Below are positions 7,385 through 13,408 of a stretch of 13,408 nucleotides of DNA, piece by piece (the stretch's first letter is position 1; every line of letters begins with the position of its first letter). Position numbers and translations under genes: made by a program. Source of the DNA: Gaiellasilicea sp046594445 (GTDB taxonomy: Bacteria > Actinomycetota > Thermoleophilia > Gaiellales > Gaiellaceae); the NCBI GenBank assembly GCA_046594445.1, contig JBKJSM010000025.1:1-13408 (forward strand), given 5' to 3'. The notes beneath the pieces are model-generated. The model was not told where the DNA came from and did not search any database. It saw only the letters and a list, made by a program, of their open reading frames with translations.

Positions 7385-7512
7385 GTGACGCCACCGCGGA
7401 AGCCCCGCTCCACCCCCGCAGCCTGCTCGCGGAAGGCGTCGCCCCGGCGGCGGCTCGTGATCCGCGCCGGCGGCAGTTCGCTCCGGCGCGCCAAGCGCTT
7501 CCGCTAGAGAGA

Positions 7513-7594
7513 TGCAGGGGAGAGGATTCGAACCTCTGTAGGCTGAGCCGGCGGGTTTACAGCCCGCTCCCTTTGGCCGCTCGGGCACCCCTGC
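7513..7594 (-). tRNA. trnY: tRNA-Tyr (anticodon GTA)
   Basis: 82 nucleotides read on the minus strand. The acceptor stem GCAGGGG pairs with CCCCTGC, with discriminator A and no encoded CCA. The anticodon arm is GCGGG-CTGTAAA-CCCGC with anticodon GTA. The long variable arm (about CGGCTCAGCC) is as expected for bacterial tyrosine tRNA, and the T arm carries GGTTCGAATCC. Its own promoter box lies 12 bases upstream. No T-rich terminator follows, so read-through toward pilT is possible. Confidence 0.97.
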
Positions 7595-7606
7595 GGAGAG
7601 CGATGG

Positions 7607-7612
7607 AGTGTA
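7607..7612 (-). promoter_or_regulatory. -10 box of tRNA-Tyr
   Basis: TACACT on the minus strand, 12 bases before the mature 5' end of tRNA-Tyr. It matches the TAnnnT form of sigma-70-type -10 boxes. No convincing -35 box is visible. Confidence 0.55.
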
Positions 7613-7623
7613 GACACAGCGGC

Positions 7624-7629
7624 TAGACT
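7624..7629 (+). promoter_or_regulatory. -10 box of tRNA-Thr
   Basis: TAGACT on the plus strand, 11 bases before the mature 5' end of tRNA-Thr. It sits back to back with the tRNA-Tyr box, so both promoters share one 46-base intergenic region. No clear -35 box is visible. Confidence 0.55.
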
Positions 7630-7640
7630 TGGGCCGTCTC

Positions 7641-7713
7641 GCCCTCTTAGCTCAGTTGGTAGAGCACCTCCATGGTAAGGAGGGGGTCTGCGGTTCGAGT
7701 CCGCAAGAGGGCT
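7641..7713 (+). tRNA. trnT: tRNA-Thr (anticodon GGT)
   Basis: 73 nucleotides. Acceptor stem GCCCTCT pairs with AGAGGGC; discriminator T, no encoded CCA. The D arm is AGCTCAGTTGGTAGAGC, the anticodon arm CCTCC-ATGGTAA-GGAGG gives anticodon GGT, and the T arm contains GGTTCGAGTCC. Its last base directly abuts the stop codon of the convergent ltrA gene, leaving no room for a separate terminator outside ltrA. Confidence 0.97.
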
Positions 7714-8883
7714 TCACGAGGTCGCTGTTCGCGGCTCCGGCCCGTGCCGCACGCGCCTTCGGGCATCGGCGAAGCGAATCGCCTCGTAGGCGATCAACCC
7801 CACGCAGAGCGCCGCGACGAGGGCCAGCGTCGCGAGCGCGGGCAGCTCGACGGCGAGCGGGAGCAGCGCGAGCAGGAGCACGCTGACGACGATCCGCTGG
7901 CGGTTCAACGACCCGACGTTGCGCAGCCGGAACAGGATGTGCGCGACGAGGTAGAGCGCGACGCCGCCGCAGAGCGCGACCGCAGGCACGAGCTTCAGCG
8001 GCTCGCCGACGTCACCGAGCGTCTTCTTGGCCCCCACGGCGAAGAGGATGATCCCGGCCACCATGGGCAGGTGCAGGTAGCTGTACGAGTCGCGGGCCAT
8101 CGTCAGCTGGGCCTTGCCGGTTGCATCGCGGAGCTTCCGCTCCGCCACGATCGCGACCACGTCGAAGTACATCCACCAGAGCGCCGCGGCGACCGCGAGC
8201 CCGAGCAGGGCGGCAGCGATCACGCCGGCGTCGAGGTCGTGGCTCGCCCCGAGGCCGAGCGCGACGATCGACTCGCCGAGAGCGATGATCACGATCAGGC
8301 CGTGGCGCTCGGCGAAGTGCCCGGGTGCCAGGCGCCAGCCCTTGCCGCCGCCGATGTACGCGCCGAGCAGGTCGATCACGAGCGCAGCCGCCCACACGGC
8401 CAGCTGCGCAGGCCCGTCGAGCGCGGCTGCGACGAAGAGGAGGCCGACGCCGATCACCGTCCCGACCGCGAGGCGCGCGACAGCGCCCAGCAAGTCGCGG
8501 TCTCCACGCCCGACGACCGTGTAGAGAACGAGGTGGGCGAGTCGCACGAACCCGTACGCACACGCGAACAGCAGCGCGTCGTCGCCGAAGACGTCCGGAA
8601 CCGCCAGCGACGCGATCAACATCGCTCCCATGGCGGCGAACATGACGAGACGGACGTCCCCCTCCTCGGGATTGATCGTGTTCGTCAGCCACGCGTACGC
8701 CGTCCACGACCACCAGAGGATCGCGAGCACGACGAGTCCCTTCGCAAGCCCGGCCCAGGTGGGATCGGCGACGATCAGGCCCGTCACCTGAGTGAGCGCG
8801 AAGACGAAGATGAGGTCGTAGAAGAGCTCGAGCGGGGTGACGCGCTCCTCGCTGCTCTCCTGCTTTCGGGCCTGGACGGTCAC
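7714..8883 (-). CDS. ltrA: LtrA family (low temperature requirement A) membrane protein
   Basis: 389-residue polytopic membrane protein with about ten to twelve hydrophobic segments. Two family signatures are clear: the N-terminal RVTPLELFYDLIFVFALTQ (14-32) and the central GHFAERHGLIVIIALGESIV (188-207). The family is named from a Listeria locus needed for growth at low temperature; its biochemical activity is not established. GTG is taken as the start because it directly precedes the conserved N-terminus and because TAGGCT lies exactly six bases upstream, consistent with a leaderless mRNA. The divergent membrane-protein gene starts only 15 bases away. The 3' end touches tRNA-Thr. The plus-strand frame running across it is an antisense shadow. 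Confidence 0.9.
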   Translation of the reverse strand: MTVQARKQESSEERVTPLELFYDLIFVFALTQVTGLIVADPTWAGLAKGLVVLAILWWSWTAYAWLTNTINPEEGDVRLVMFAAMGAMLIASLAVPDVFGDDALLFACAYGFVRLAHLVLYTVVGRGDRDLLGAVARLAVGTVIGVGLLFVAAALDGPAQLAVWAAALVIDLLGAYIGGGKGWRLAPGHFAERHGLIVIIALGESIVALGLGASHDLDAGVIAAALLGLAVAAALWWMYFDVVAIVAERKLRDATGKAQLTMARDSYSYLHLPMVAGIILFAVGAKKTLGDVGEPLKLVPAVALCGGVALYLVAHILFRLRNVGSLNRQRIVVSVLLLALLPLAVELPALATLALVAALCVGLIAYEAIRFADARRRVRHGPEPRTATS

Positions 8884-8889
8884 GCAACA

Positions 8890-8895
8890 AGCCTA
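8890..8895 (-). promoter_or_regulatory. -10 box for leaderless ltrA
   Basis: TAGGCT on the minus strand, six bases before the GTG start of ltrA. This is the same TAnnnT-N6-start arrangement seen at three other genes in the right half of the window. It lies inside the 15 bases between the divergent start codons. Confidence 0.5.
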
Positions 8896-8898
8896 TCC

Positions 8899-9291
8899 TT
8901 GGACATTCGCACGCTCCGAGCAGCCGCCTGGGCCGCCGCGCTGAGCGGGACTCCGTCGACCGTGCACGCACTCGCGACCGGCCAGGACCCGCTCGAGGCG
9001 ACGCTCGCGGCCGGCTCGATGCTGCTTCCGGGGCAGTCGCGGAGAGCGATCCTGCTCGCCGCCGCGGTGCCGGTACACCTCGCACTCTCGCTCGGCTGGG
9101 CGCTCGCACTCGAGCGCGCGGGCGTCCGTGGAGCGCGCCGGGGAGCGCTGGCGGGCCTCGCGATCGCCGCGCTCGACCTCGGCGTCGTCGGCCGACGCTT
9201 CCCGCGCGTCCGGGCGCTGCCGCTGGGACCGCAGCTCGCGGATCACGTTGCCTTCGGCGCCGTCGCCGGCTGGTTCCTCGCGCGCCGTTAG
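8899..9291 (+). CDS. Small hypothetical membrane protein
   Basis: 130 residues if started at TTG 8899. Hydrophobic segments lie at about 7-16, 49-71, 82-98 and 115-127, with Arg-rich stretches between them, so it is probably an integral membrane protein. The N-terminal SGTPSTVHALATGQDPLEAT segment looks conserved in style and argues against starting at the in-frame GTG at 8962, which would delete part of it. No ATG or GTG is available closer to the expected start and no Shine-Dalgarno sequence is visible, so the start is uncertain. The TAG stop overlaps the convergent aquaporin stop by bases 9288-9291. I do not recognise a function. Confidence 0.65.
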   Translation: MDIRTLRAAAWAAALSGTPSTVHALATGQDPLEATLAAGSMLLPGQSRRAILLAAAVPVHLALSLGWALALERAGVRGARRGALAGLAIAALDLGVVGRRFPRVRALPLGPQLADHVAFGAVAGWFLARR

Positions 9292-10025
9292 CTCGTTGCC
9301 GCGTCGCCCGGGCGCGGCTCGAGCACGCCCGACTCGGGCGTCCCGACGGGCGTCGGAGCGAGCGGGCGGAGATAGAGCCGGTCGTAGGCGAGCGCAGCGA
9401 CGGCGGCGCCCAGCGCCGGGCCGACGATATAGACCCAGAAGTCGCTCCAGACGTTCTGGACGAGCTCGGGCCCGAGCGCCCGCGCAGGGTTCAACGCCGC
9501 ACCGGTCAGTGGCCCGGCCGCAAGGATGCCGATCGTGATCGTGAGGCCGATCGCCAGCCCGGAGATCGCCTTGAACGCGCCGCCGGGATCGACCGCGGTG
9601 GCGAAGATCACCCAGACGAGGAAGAAGGTCAGGATCCCCTCGAGCAACAGGCCCGAGCCGACGCCGACCGTGTTGTGCAGGACGGGCACGCCGGCGTTGA
9701 GGTCAGCCTGGCCTGGGAACGTAAGCCGCAGCGCGAGCGCGCCGAGGATCGCGCCGGCGAGCTGAGAGGCCCAGTAGACGACGGCCAGCGAGGGCGCGAT
9801 CCTGCGGGTGACGACGAACGCGAAGGTCACCGCGGGGTTGAAGTGGCCGCCGGAGATGTGCCCGACCGCTGACGCCATGATCGCGATCGTCAGGCCGTGC
9901 GCGAGCGCGACGCCGAGGAGCCCCGAGCCCTGGCTGACGAAGACGATCGAGCCGACCCCGATGAAGATCAGCGCGAACGTGCCGATCAGCTCCGCGAACC
10001 CGCGCCGAAGAGGGTCGTACTCCAC
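9288..10025 (-). CDS. Aquaporin / MIP-family channel
   Basis: 245-residue six-helix channel of the major intrinsic protein family. Both pore signatures are intact: GGHFNPAV (Asn63-Ala65) and ALNPARA (Asn179-Arg182). Aligning by hand to E. coli AqpZ, the four selectivity-filter positions are His43 (Phe in AqpZ), Ile167 (His), Ala176 (Thr) and Arg182 (Arg). This H-I-A-R set resembles plant tonoplast TIP channels, some of which pass ammonia, urea or H2O2 besides water. The residue after NPAR is Ala rather than the Asp typical of GlpF, so a glycerol facilitator is less likely. The GTG start has TAGCCT six bases upstream. A hydrophilic tail follows residue 220. Substrate range is inference. Confidence 0.93.
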   Translation of the reverse strand: MEYDPLRRGFAELIGTFALIFIGVGSIVFVSQGSGLLGVALAHGLTIAIMASAVGHISGGHFNPAVTFAFVVTRRIAPSLAVVYWASQLAGAILGALALRLTFPGQADLNAGVPVLHNTVGVGSGLLLEGILTFFLVWVIFATAVDPGGAFKAISGLAIGLTITIGILAAGPLTGAALNPARALGPELVQNVWSDFWVYIVGPALGAAVAALAYDRLYLRPLAPTPVGTPESGVLEPRPGDAATS

Positions 10026-10031
10026 GCGCCG

Positions 10032-10037
10032 AGGCTA
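10032..10037 (-). promoter_or_regulatory. -10 box for leaderless aquaporin mRNA
   Basis: TAGCCT on the minus strand, six bases before the GTG start. The stretch from this box through the start codon differs at one position from the corresponding stretch of the cyclase gene at 10286-10301. Confidence 0.5.
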
Positions 10038-10063
10038 TGGAACGCGCCGGACGGACAATTCGC

Positions 10064-10069
10064 TACCGT
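10064..10069 (+). promoter_or_regulatory. -10 box for leaderless mRNA of the small CxxC protein
   Basis: TACCGT on the plus strand, six bases before ATG 10076. It supports that ATG over the in-frame ones at 10037 and 10109. Confidence 0.4.
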
Positions 10070-10075
10070 GGAGCC

Positions 10076-10264
10076 ATGGGCGCTGATGCCACATCGGGAA
10101 ACACTCAGATGACGAGCTGCCCCCATTGCCGCAAGCCCTTCTCGGCCGAGCTGATCGCCGGCGGCGTCGAGCGCCACCGGGGCTTCAAGTGCCCCCACTG
10201 CAAGCTGTTCGTCCCCGAGAGCCGAGCCGAGGACGCTCCGCTTTCCCGCGACGCCTCCGCGTAG
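10076..10264 (+). CDS. Small zinc-ribbon-like protein with two CxxC pairs
   Basis: 62 residues from ATG 10076. CPHC at 15-18 and CPHC at 39-42 are separated by 20 residues, the layout of a single four-cysteine zinc ribbon. The context (PFSAELIAGG, HRGFKCPHCKLFVPE) is like small treble-clef or rubredoxin-type zinc proteins. An acidic, Ala/Ser-rich tail follows. Alternative starts are ATG 10037 (75 residues) and ATG 10109 (51 residues, with GGGA nine bases upstream); all keep both cysteine pairs. It is divergent from the aquaporin gene, and its stop lies 33 bases before the cyclase start. Function unknown; nucleic-acid or protein binding is only a guess from the fold. Confidence 0.65.
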   Translation: MGADATSGNTQMTSCPHCRKPFSAELIAGGVERHRGFKCPHCKLFVPESRAEDAPLSRDASA

Positions 10265-10285
10265 CCCTCGGCCGGCCGCTCGCCG

Positions 10286-10291
10286 TAGACT
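10286..10291 (+). promoter_or_regulatory. -10 box for leaderless cyclase-ATPase mRNA
   Basis: TAGACT six bases before GTG 10298. A 10-base perfect palindrome CGGCCGGCCG lies just upstream at 10269-10278 and could be an operator, though such palindromes are easy to find in GC-rich DNA. Confidence 0.5.
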
Positions 10292-10297
10292 CGGCGC

Positions 10298-13200
10298 GTG
10301 GCTCGGCGCGAGCGCAAGGTCGTGACAGTCGTGTTCGCCGACCTCGTCGGCTTCACTGCGCGCGCCGAGACGCTCGACCCGGAGGACGTCGAGGCGATCC
10401 TCGGGCCGTACCACGAGCGCCTTCGGACTGAGCTAGAAGGGCGCGGCGGCACGGTCGAGAAGTTCATTGGCGACGCGGTGATGGCGCTCTTCGGCGCCCC
10501 CGTCGCGCACGAGGACGACCCCGAGCGCGCCGTCAGGGCAGCGCTTGCAATCCGCGCCGCCGCCCTCGAGGAGGGCTTCGAGGTGCGTATCGCCGTCAAC
10601 ACCGGCGAAGCGCTCGTCTCGCTGGACGCGGATCCGCGCGCCGGCGACTCGATGGTCGCGGGAGACGTCATCAACACGGCCGCGCGCCTCCAGGCGGCCG
10701 CGCCGGTGAACGGCATCCTCGTCGGCGACGCAACCCATCGCGCGACGCGGGACGTGATCGACTACCGCCCTGCCGAGCCCGTCGTCGCCAAGGGGAAGTC
10801 CGAGCCGGTGCCCGCCTGGACGGCGGTGGAGGCGCGGTCGCCCTTCGGCGTCGACGTCCGGCAGCACGGCGGGGCGCCGCTCGTCGGGCGGCAGCGCGAG
10901 GTCGACCTGCTGCTGGCGGCGTTCGAGCGCGCGCGCGAGGAGCAGTCTCCCCAACTCGTCACCGTGGTCGGCGTGCCCGGGATGGGCAAGAGCCGCCTCG
11001 CGTGGGAGCTCTTCCAGTCGCTCGACCGCCTTCCCGAGCTCACCCGCTGGCGCCAGGGCCGCTGCCTCCCCTATGGCCGTCTCTCCTTCTGGGCGCTCGC
11101 GGAGATGGTGAAGTCGCACGCGGGCATCCTCGAGGACGATGGGCCGGACATCACTGCGGCCAAGCTTGCCCACGCGGTCGCGGACGCGGTGCCGGGGGAC
11201 GAACAAGACTGGGTCCTCTCGCACGTGCGGTCGCTCGTCGGCCTCGACAGCGAGCAGCCACGCGACCGCGCCGAGGCATTCACGGCCTGGCGTCGCCTGC
11301 TCGAGGGGATTGCCGAGCAGCAGCCCCTCGTGGTCGTCTTCGAGGACCTGCACTGGGCAGACGATGCGCTGCTCGACTTCGTCGACCATCTCGTCGACTG
11401 GGCCGCAGGAGTGCCGATTCTCGTCGTCTGCTCCGCGCGCCCCGAGCTGCTCGAACGCCGCCCGGACTGGGGCGGCGGGAAGCTGAATGCGCTCGTGCTC
11501 GCCCTGTCACCGCTCGGAGACAGGGACACAGCGAGCCTGCTCGCCGCGGTGCTCGAGCGCACGGTGCTGCCGGCGGAAACCCAGGCAGCGCTGCTCGAGC
11601 GCGCAGGCGGCAATCCGCTCTACGCGGAGCAGTTCGCCCGCCTCTACCGGGAGTCCGGAGGCACCGACGTGCTGCCAGAGAGCATCCAGGGAATCGTTGC
11701 CGCGCGGCTCGATGCGCTCTCCCGCGAGGAGAAAACGCTGCTGCAGAACGCCGCCGTGCACGGCAAGGTCTTCTGGAGCGGCGCGCTCGCCGCCATGGGT
11801 GGCGAGGACGTGGAGACGCTCCTGCACGGACTGGAACGGAAGGAGTTTGTGCGCCGCGAGCGACGGGCGGCCGTCGGCGGCGAGGCGGAGTATGCGTTCC
11901 GCCACATCCTCATGCGCGACGTGGCCTACGGCCAGATCCCGCGCGCCGAGCGCGGCGAGAAGCACGAGGCGGCAGCCCGGTGGATCGAGGCGCTCGGCCG
12001 GCCCGAGGATCACGCCGAGCTGGTCGCTCACCACTACGCGACCGCGCTCACGCTGGCCCGAGCAGCGGGCAGCGAGGCTCCCGGATTGGTCGACCTCGTC
12101 CGCGCTGCGCTCCGGGAGGCGGGCGACCGCTCGCTCGCGCTGAGCGCCTTCGGCGCCGCCGACCAGCACTACGCGGCCGCCCTCGAGCTGTGGCCGGCCG
12201 ACGATCCCGAGCGTGCGCTGGTGCTCTTCGGCCTGTGCCGAGCCCGGGCCTGGGAGAGCCGCGCCGACGAGGAGGAGCTCCGGGAGGCCGCGCAGGCGCT
12301 CGTCCAGGTGAAGCGACCGGAACTCGCCGCGGAGGCCGAGTTCCTGATCGGCGATCTCGCCTGGTACGCGGGGCACGGCGATGTGGCGGTGGCGCAGCTC
12401 AAGCGCGCGCTCGAGCTCGTCGAGCCGCTCCCCGACTCCCACTCGAAGGCTTGGATCCTGAGCCAGGCGGCGCGGATGGCGATGCTCTCGGGACGGTACG
12501 ACGAGTCGCTCCTCTACGGTGGCCGCGCACTGGAGCTCGCGGAGAGGCTCCAGCTGCCGGAGGTCCGAGTCCATGTCCTTGCAAGCGTCGGCGGCGTTAG
12601 GGCGTACCTGGGCGAGCACGAGGGGATCACTCAGCTGGAGGAGAGCGCGGCGGTGGCCCGCGAGCTGAACTCCCCGGAGCTCGCCCGCGCGCTGAACAAC
12701 CTCGCAGCCGTCTACAGCACGCACGGGCGGATTCGGGAGGCCGGGGAGACGAATTCGGCCGCGGTGGCCGCGGCCGAGCGGTTCGGGCTCAAGTCAATGG
12801 GGATGTTCAGCCGCGGGAACCACGTGGGCCACCTCTACCGCACCGGCCTCTGGGATGAAGCGTCGACGGGCGCGGACGCCCTGATCCAGGAGTCCGTCGC
12901 GATCGGCCTGCACTCCGCCGAGCGCCTCGCTCTCTACACGCGTGCGTTGATCCGCCTAGGCCGCGGCGACACCGCCGGCGCGGAGGAGGACAGCCGGCGC
13001 GCACTCGAGCTCGGCCGGACCGCCGGCGACCCGCAGGCGGTGATCCCGGCGCTCGCGAATCGCGTGATCGTGCTCGTGGCCACCGGGCGGCTCGAGGAGG
13101 CAATCCCGCTTGCGGACGAGATACGGGCGGCCACCGCGGACGCAGTGCTCCCGTTCGGGGCCGGAACCGAGGCCGTGTCGATCGCCCGTTGCATCGGGGT

Positions 13201-13408
13201 CGACGCATGCCTGGGCGCGCTCGAGGGTCGTAGCACTTGGCGAACGCCCTGGCTGGAGGCGATCTTGGAGCTGCTGCGAGGAGATCCCGACCGGGCGGTC
13301 GAGCTCTACGAGGCGCTCGACTCACCCAAGGACGCCGCCTTCGCCCGCCTACACGCGGCAGAGGCTCACCTGGCGGCCGGCCGGCCTGCGGCAGCGGAGG
13401 CGCACCTC
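10298..13408 (+). CDS. Class III nucleotide cyclase - ATPase - helical-repeat signalling protein (runs off the right edge)
   Basis: 1037 codons are visible without a stop. Residues about 7-175 form a class III adenylate/guanylate cyclase domain: metal-binding Asp15 (FADLVGFT) and Asp59 (KFIGDAV), Lys55, and the NTAAR motif with Asn126 and Arg130. The position of the adenine-recognising Asp (seven before Asn126) is Met119. Residues about 195-450 form an AAA/STAND-type ATPase: Walker A GVPGMGKS at 225-232, Walker B VVVFEDLHWAD around 345-355, and GGNPLYAEQF at 437-446. The linker EYAFRHILMRDVAYGQIPR (541-559) is typical of this fusion family. From about residue 580 on the sequence is TPR-like helical repeat. 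Mycobacterial Rv0386-type proteins share cyclase plus ATPase and end in a LuxR helix-turn-helix; whether this one does is not visible. Upstream TAGACT-N6-GTG supports the start. Confidence 0.92.
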   Translation, partial: MARRERKVVTVVFADLVGFTARAETLDPEDVEAILGPYHERLRTELEGRGGTVEKFIGDAVMALFGAPVAHEDDPERAVRAALAIRAAALEEGFEVRIAVNTGEALVSLDADPRAGDSMVAGDVINTAARLQAAAPVNGILVGDATHRATRDVIDYRPAEPVVAKGKSEPVPAWTAVEARSPFGVDVRQHGGAPLVGRQREVDLLLAAFERAREEQSPQLVTVVGVPGMGKSRLAWELFQSLDRLPELTRWRQGRCLPYGRLSFWALAEMVKSHAGILEDDGPDITAAKLAHAVADAVPGDEQDWVLSHVRSLVGLDSEQPRDRAEAFTAWRRLLEGIAEQQPLVVVFEDLHWADDALLDFVDHLVDWAAGVPILVVCSARPELLERRPDWGGGKLNALVLALSPLGDRDTASLLAAVLERTVLPAETQAALLERAGGNPLYAEQFARLYRESGGTDVLPESIQGIVAARLDALSREEKTLLQNAAVHGKVFWSGALAAMGGEDVETLLHGLERKEFVRRERRAAVGGEAEYAFRHILMRDVAYGQIPRAERGEKHEAAARWIEALGRPEDHAELVAHHYATALTLARAAGSEAPGLVDLVRAALREAGDRSLALSAFGAADQHYAAALELWPADDPERALVLFGLCRARAWESRADEEELREAAQALVQVKRPELAAEAEFLIGDLAWYAGHGDVAVAQLKRALELVEPLPDSHSKAWILSQAARMAMLSGRYDESLLYGGRALELAERLQLPEVRVHVLASVGGVRAYLGEHEGITQLEESAAVARELNSPELARALNNLAAVYSTHGRIREAGETNSAAVAAAERFGLKSMGMFSRGNHVGHLYRTGLWDEASTGADALIQESVAIGLHSAERLALYTRALIRLGRGDTAGAEEDSRRALELGRTAGDPQAVIPALANRVIVLVATGRLEEAIPLADEIRAATADAVLPFGAGTEAVSIARCIGVDACLGALEGRSTWRTPWLEAILELLRGDPDRAVELYEALDSPKDAAFARLHAAEAHLAAGRPAAAEAHL

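Noticed and set aside
6129..7394. 422-residue N-terminal extension of the murein hydrolase
   Set aside because: It is the out-of-frame shadow of pilT; the signal peptide at ATG 6128 marks the true start.
7304..7588. N-terminal extension of PilT by 95 residues
   Set aside because: It would translate through tRNA-Tyr and adds an Arg/Pro/Gly-rich segment absent from PilT proteins; the family N-terminus begins at ATG 7303.
7672..9291. 539-codon open frame on the plus strand crossing tRNA-Thr and all of ltrA
   Set aside because: Up to about 8895 it is Arg/Glu/Asp/His-rich antisense of ltrA and begins inside a tRNA. Only the last 130 codons read like a real membrane protein and were kept.
11002..12600. 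532-codon plus-strand open frame inside the cyclase-ATPase region
   Set aside because: Its product is an Ala/Arg/Gly-rich low-complexity sequence in a different frame from the cyclase-ATPase reading, which carries all the recognised motifs.
1..13408. Insertion sequences, prophage, CRISPR arrays or toxin-antitoxin pairs
   Set aside because: No transposase, integrase, regular repeat-spacer pattern or recognisable toxin-antitoxin gene was found on either strand. The two tRNA genes show no adjacent integrase or duplicated 3' end that would suggest an attachment site.

Overview
The window is GC-rich, densely packed chromosomal DNA. GTG/TTG starts, stop/start overlaps of one or four bases, and TAnnnT boxes placed just ahead of start codons (leaderless style) all suggest an actinobacterium. 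The mix of type IVa-like pilus genes, LtrA and a cyclase-ATPase fusion would fit a deep lineage such as Thermoleophilia. That placement is inference; no marker gene here fixes it. I see no insertion sequence, CRISPR array, prophage or origin, and no gene-free stretch longer than about 210 bases.

Left half (1-7303, all minus strand): a type IV pilus operon. In transcription order it runs pilT (retraction ATPase), a secreted lytic transglycosylase fused to an M23 endopeptidase, a membrane-anchored PASTA protein, a PilW/PulJ-like minor prepilin with a canonical class III leader, two tandem paralogous PilX-like minor pilins of 504 and 470 residues, and pilD (prepilin peptidase), which runs off the left edge. 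Several junctions are ATGA, GTGA or TAGTG overlaps, so translation is probably coupled. The one real break is a 109-base gap between the two PilX-like genes, which carries two consecutive RNA hairpins, the first resembling an intrinsic terminator. The likely logic: PilD processes the pilins, PilT retracts the fibre, and the wall hydrolase plus PASTA protein open or sense peptidoglycan where the pilus crosses it. The assembly ATPase, platform protein, alignment proteins and major pilin are not in the window.

Centre (7304-7713): a structured, probably untranslated leader ahead of pilT, then two divergent tRNA genes, tRNA-Tyr(GTA) on minus and tRNA-Thr(GGT) on plus, with their promoters packed into 46 bases.

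Right half (7714-13408): single-gene transcription units. These are ltrA (minus), a small membrane protein (plus), an aquaporin (minus) whose pore residues resemble plant TIP channels more than AqpZ, a 62-residue protein with two CxxC pairs (plus), and a very large signalling protein (plus) that joins a class III nucleotide cyclase to an ATPase and helical repeats and is still open at the right edge after 1037 codons. Four of these units share the architecture TAnnnT, six bases, start codon, which points to leaderless transcription.
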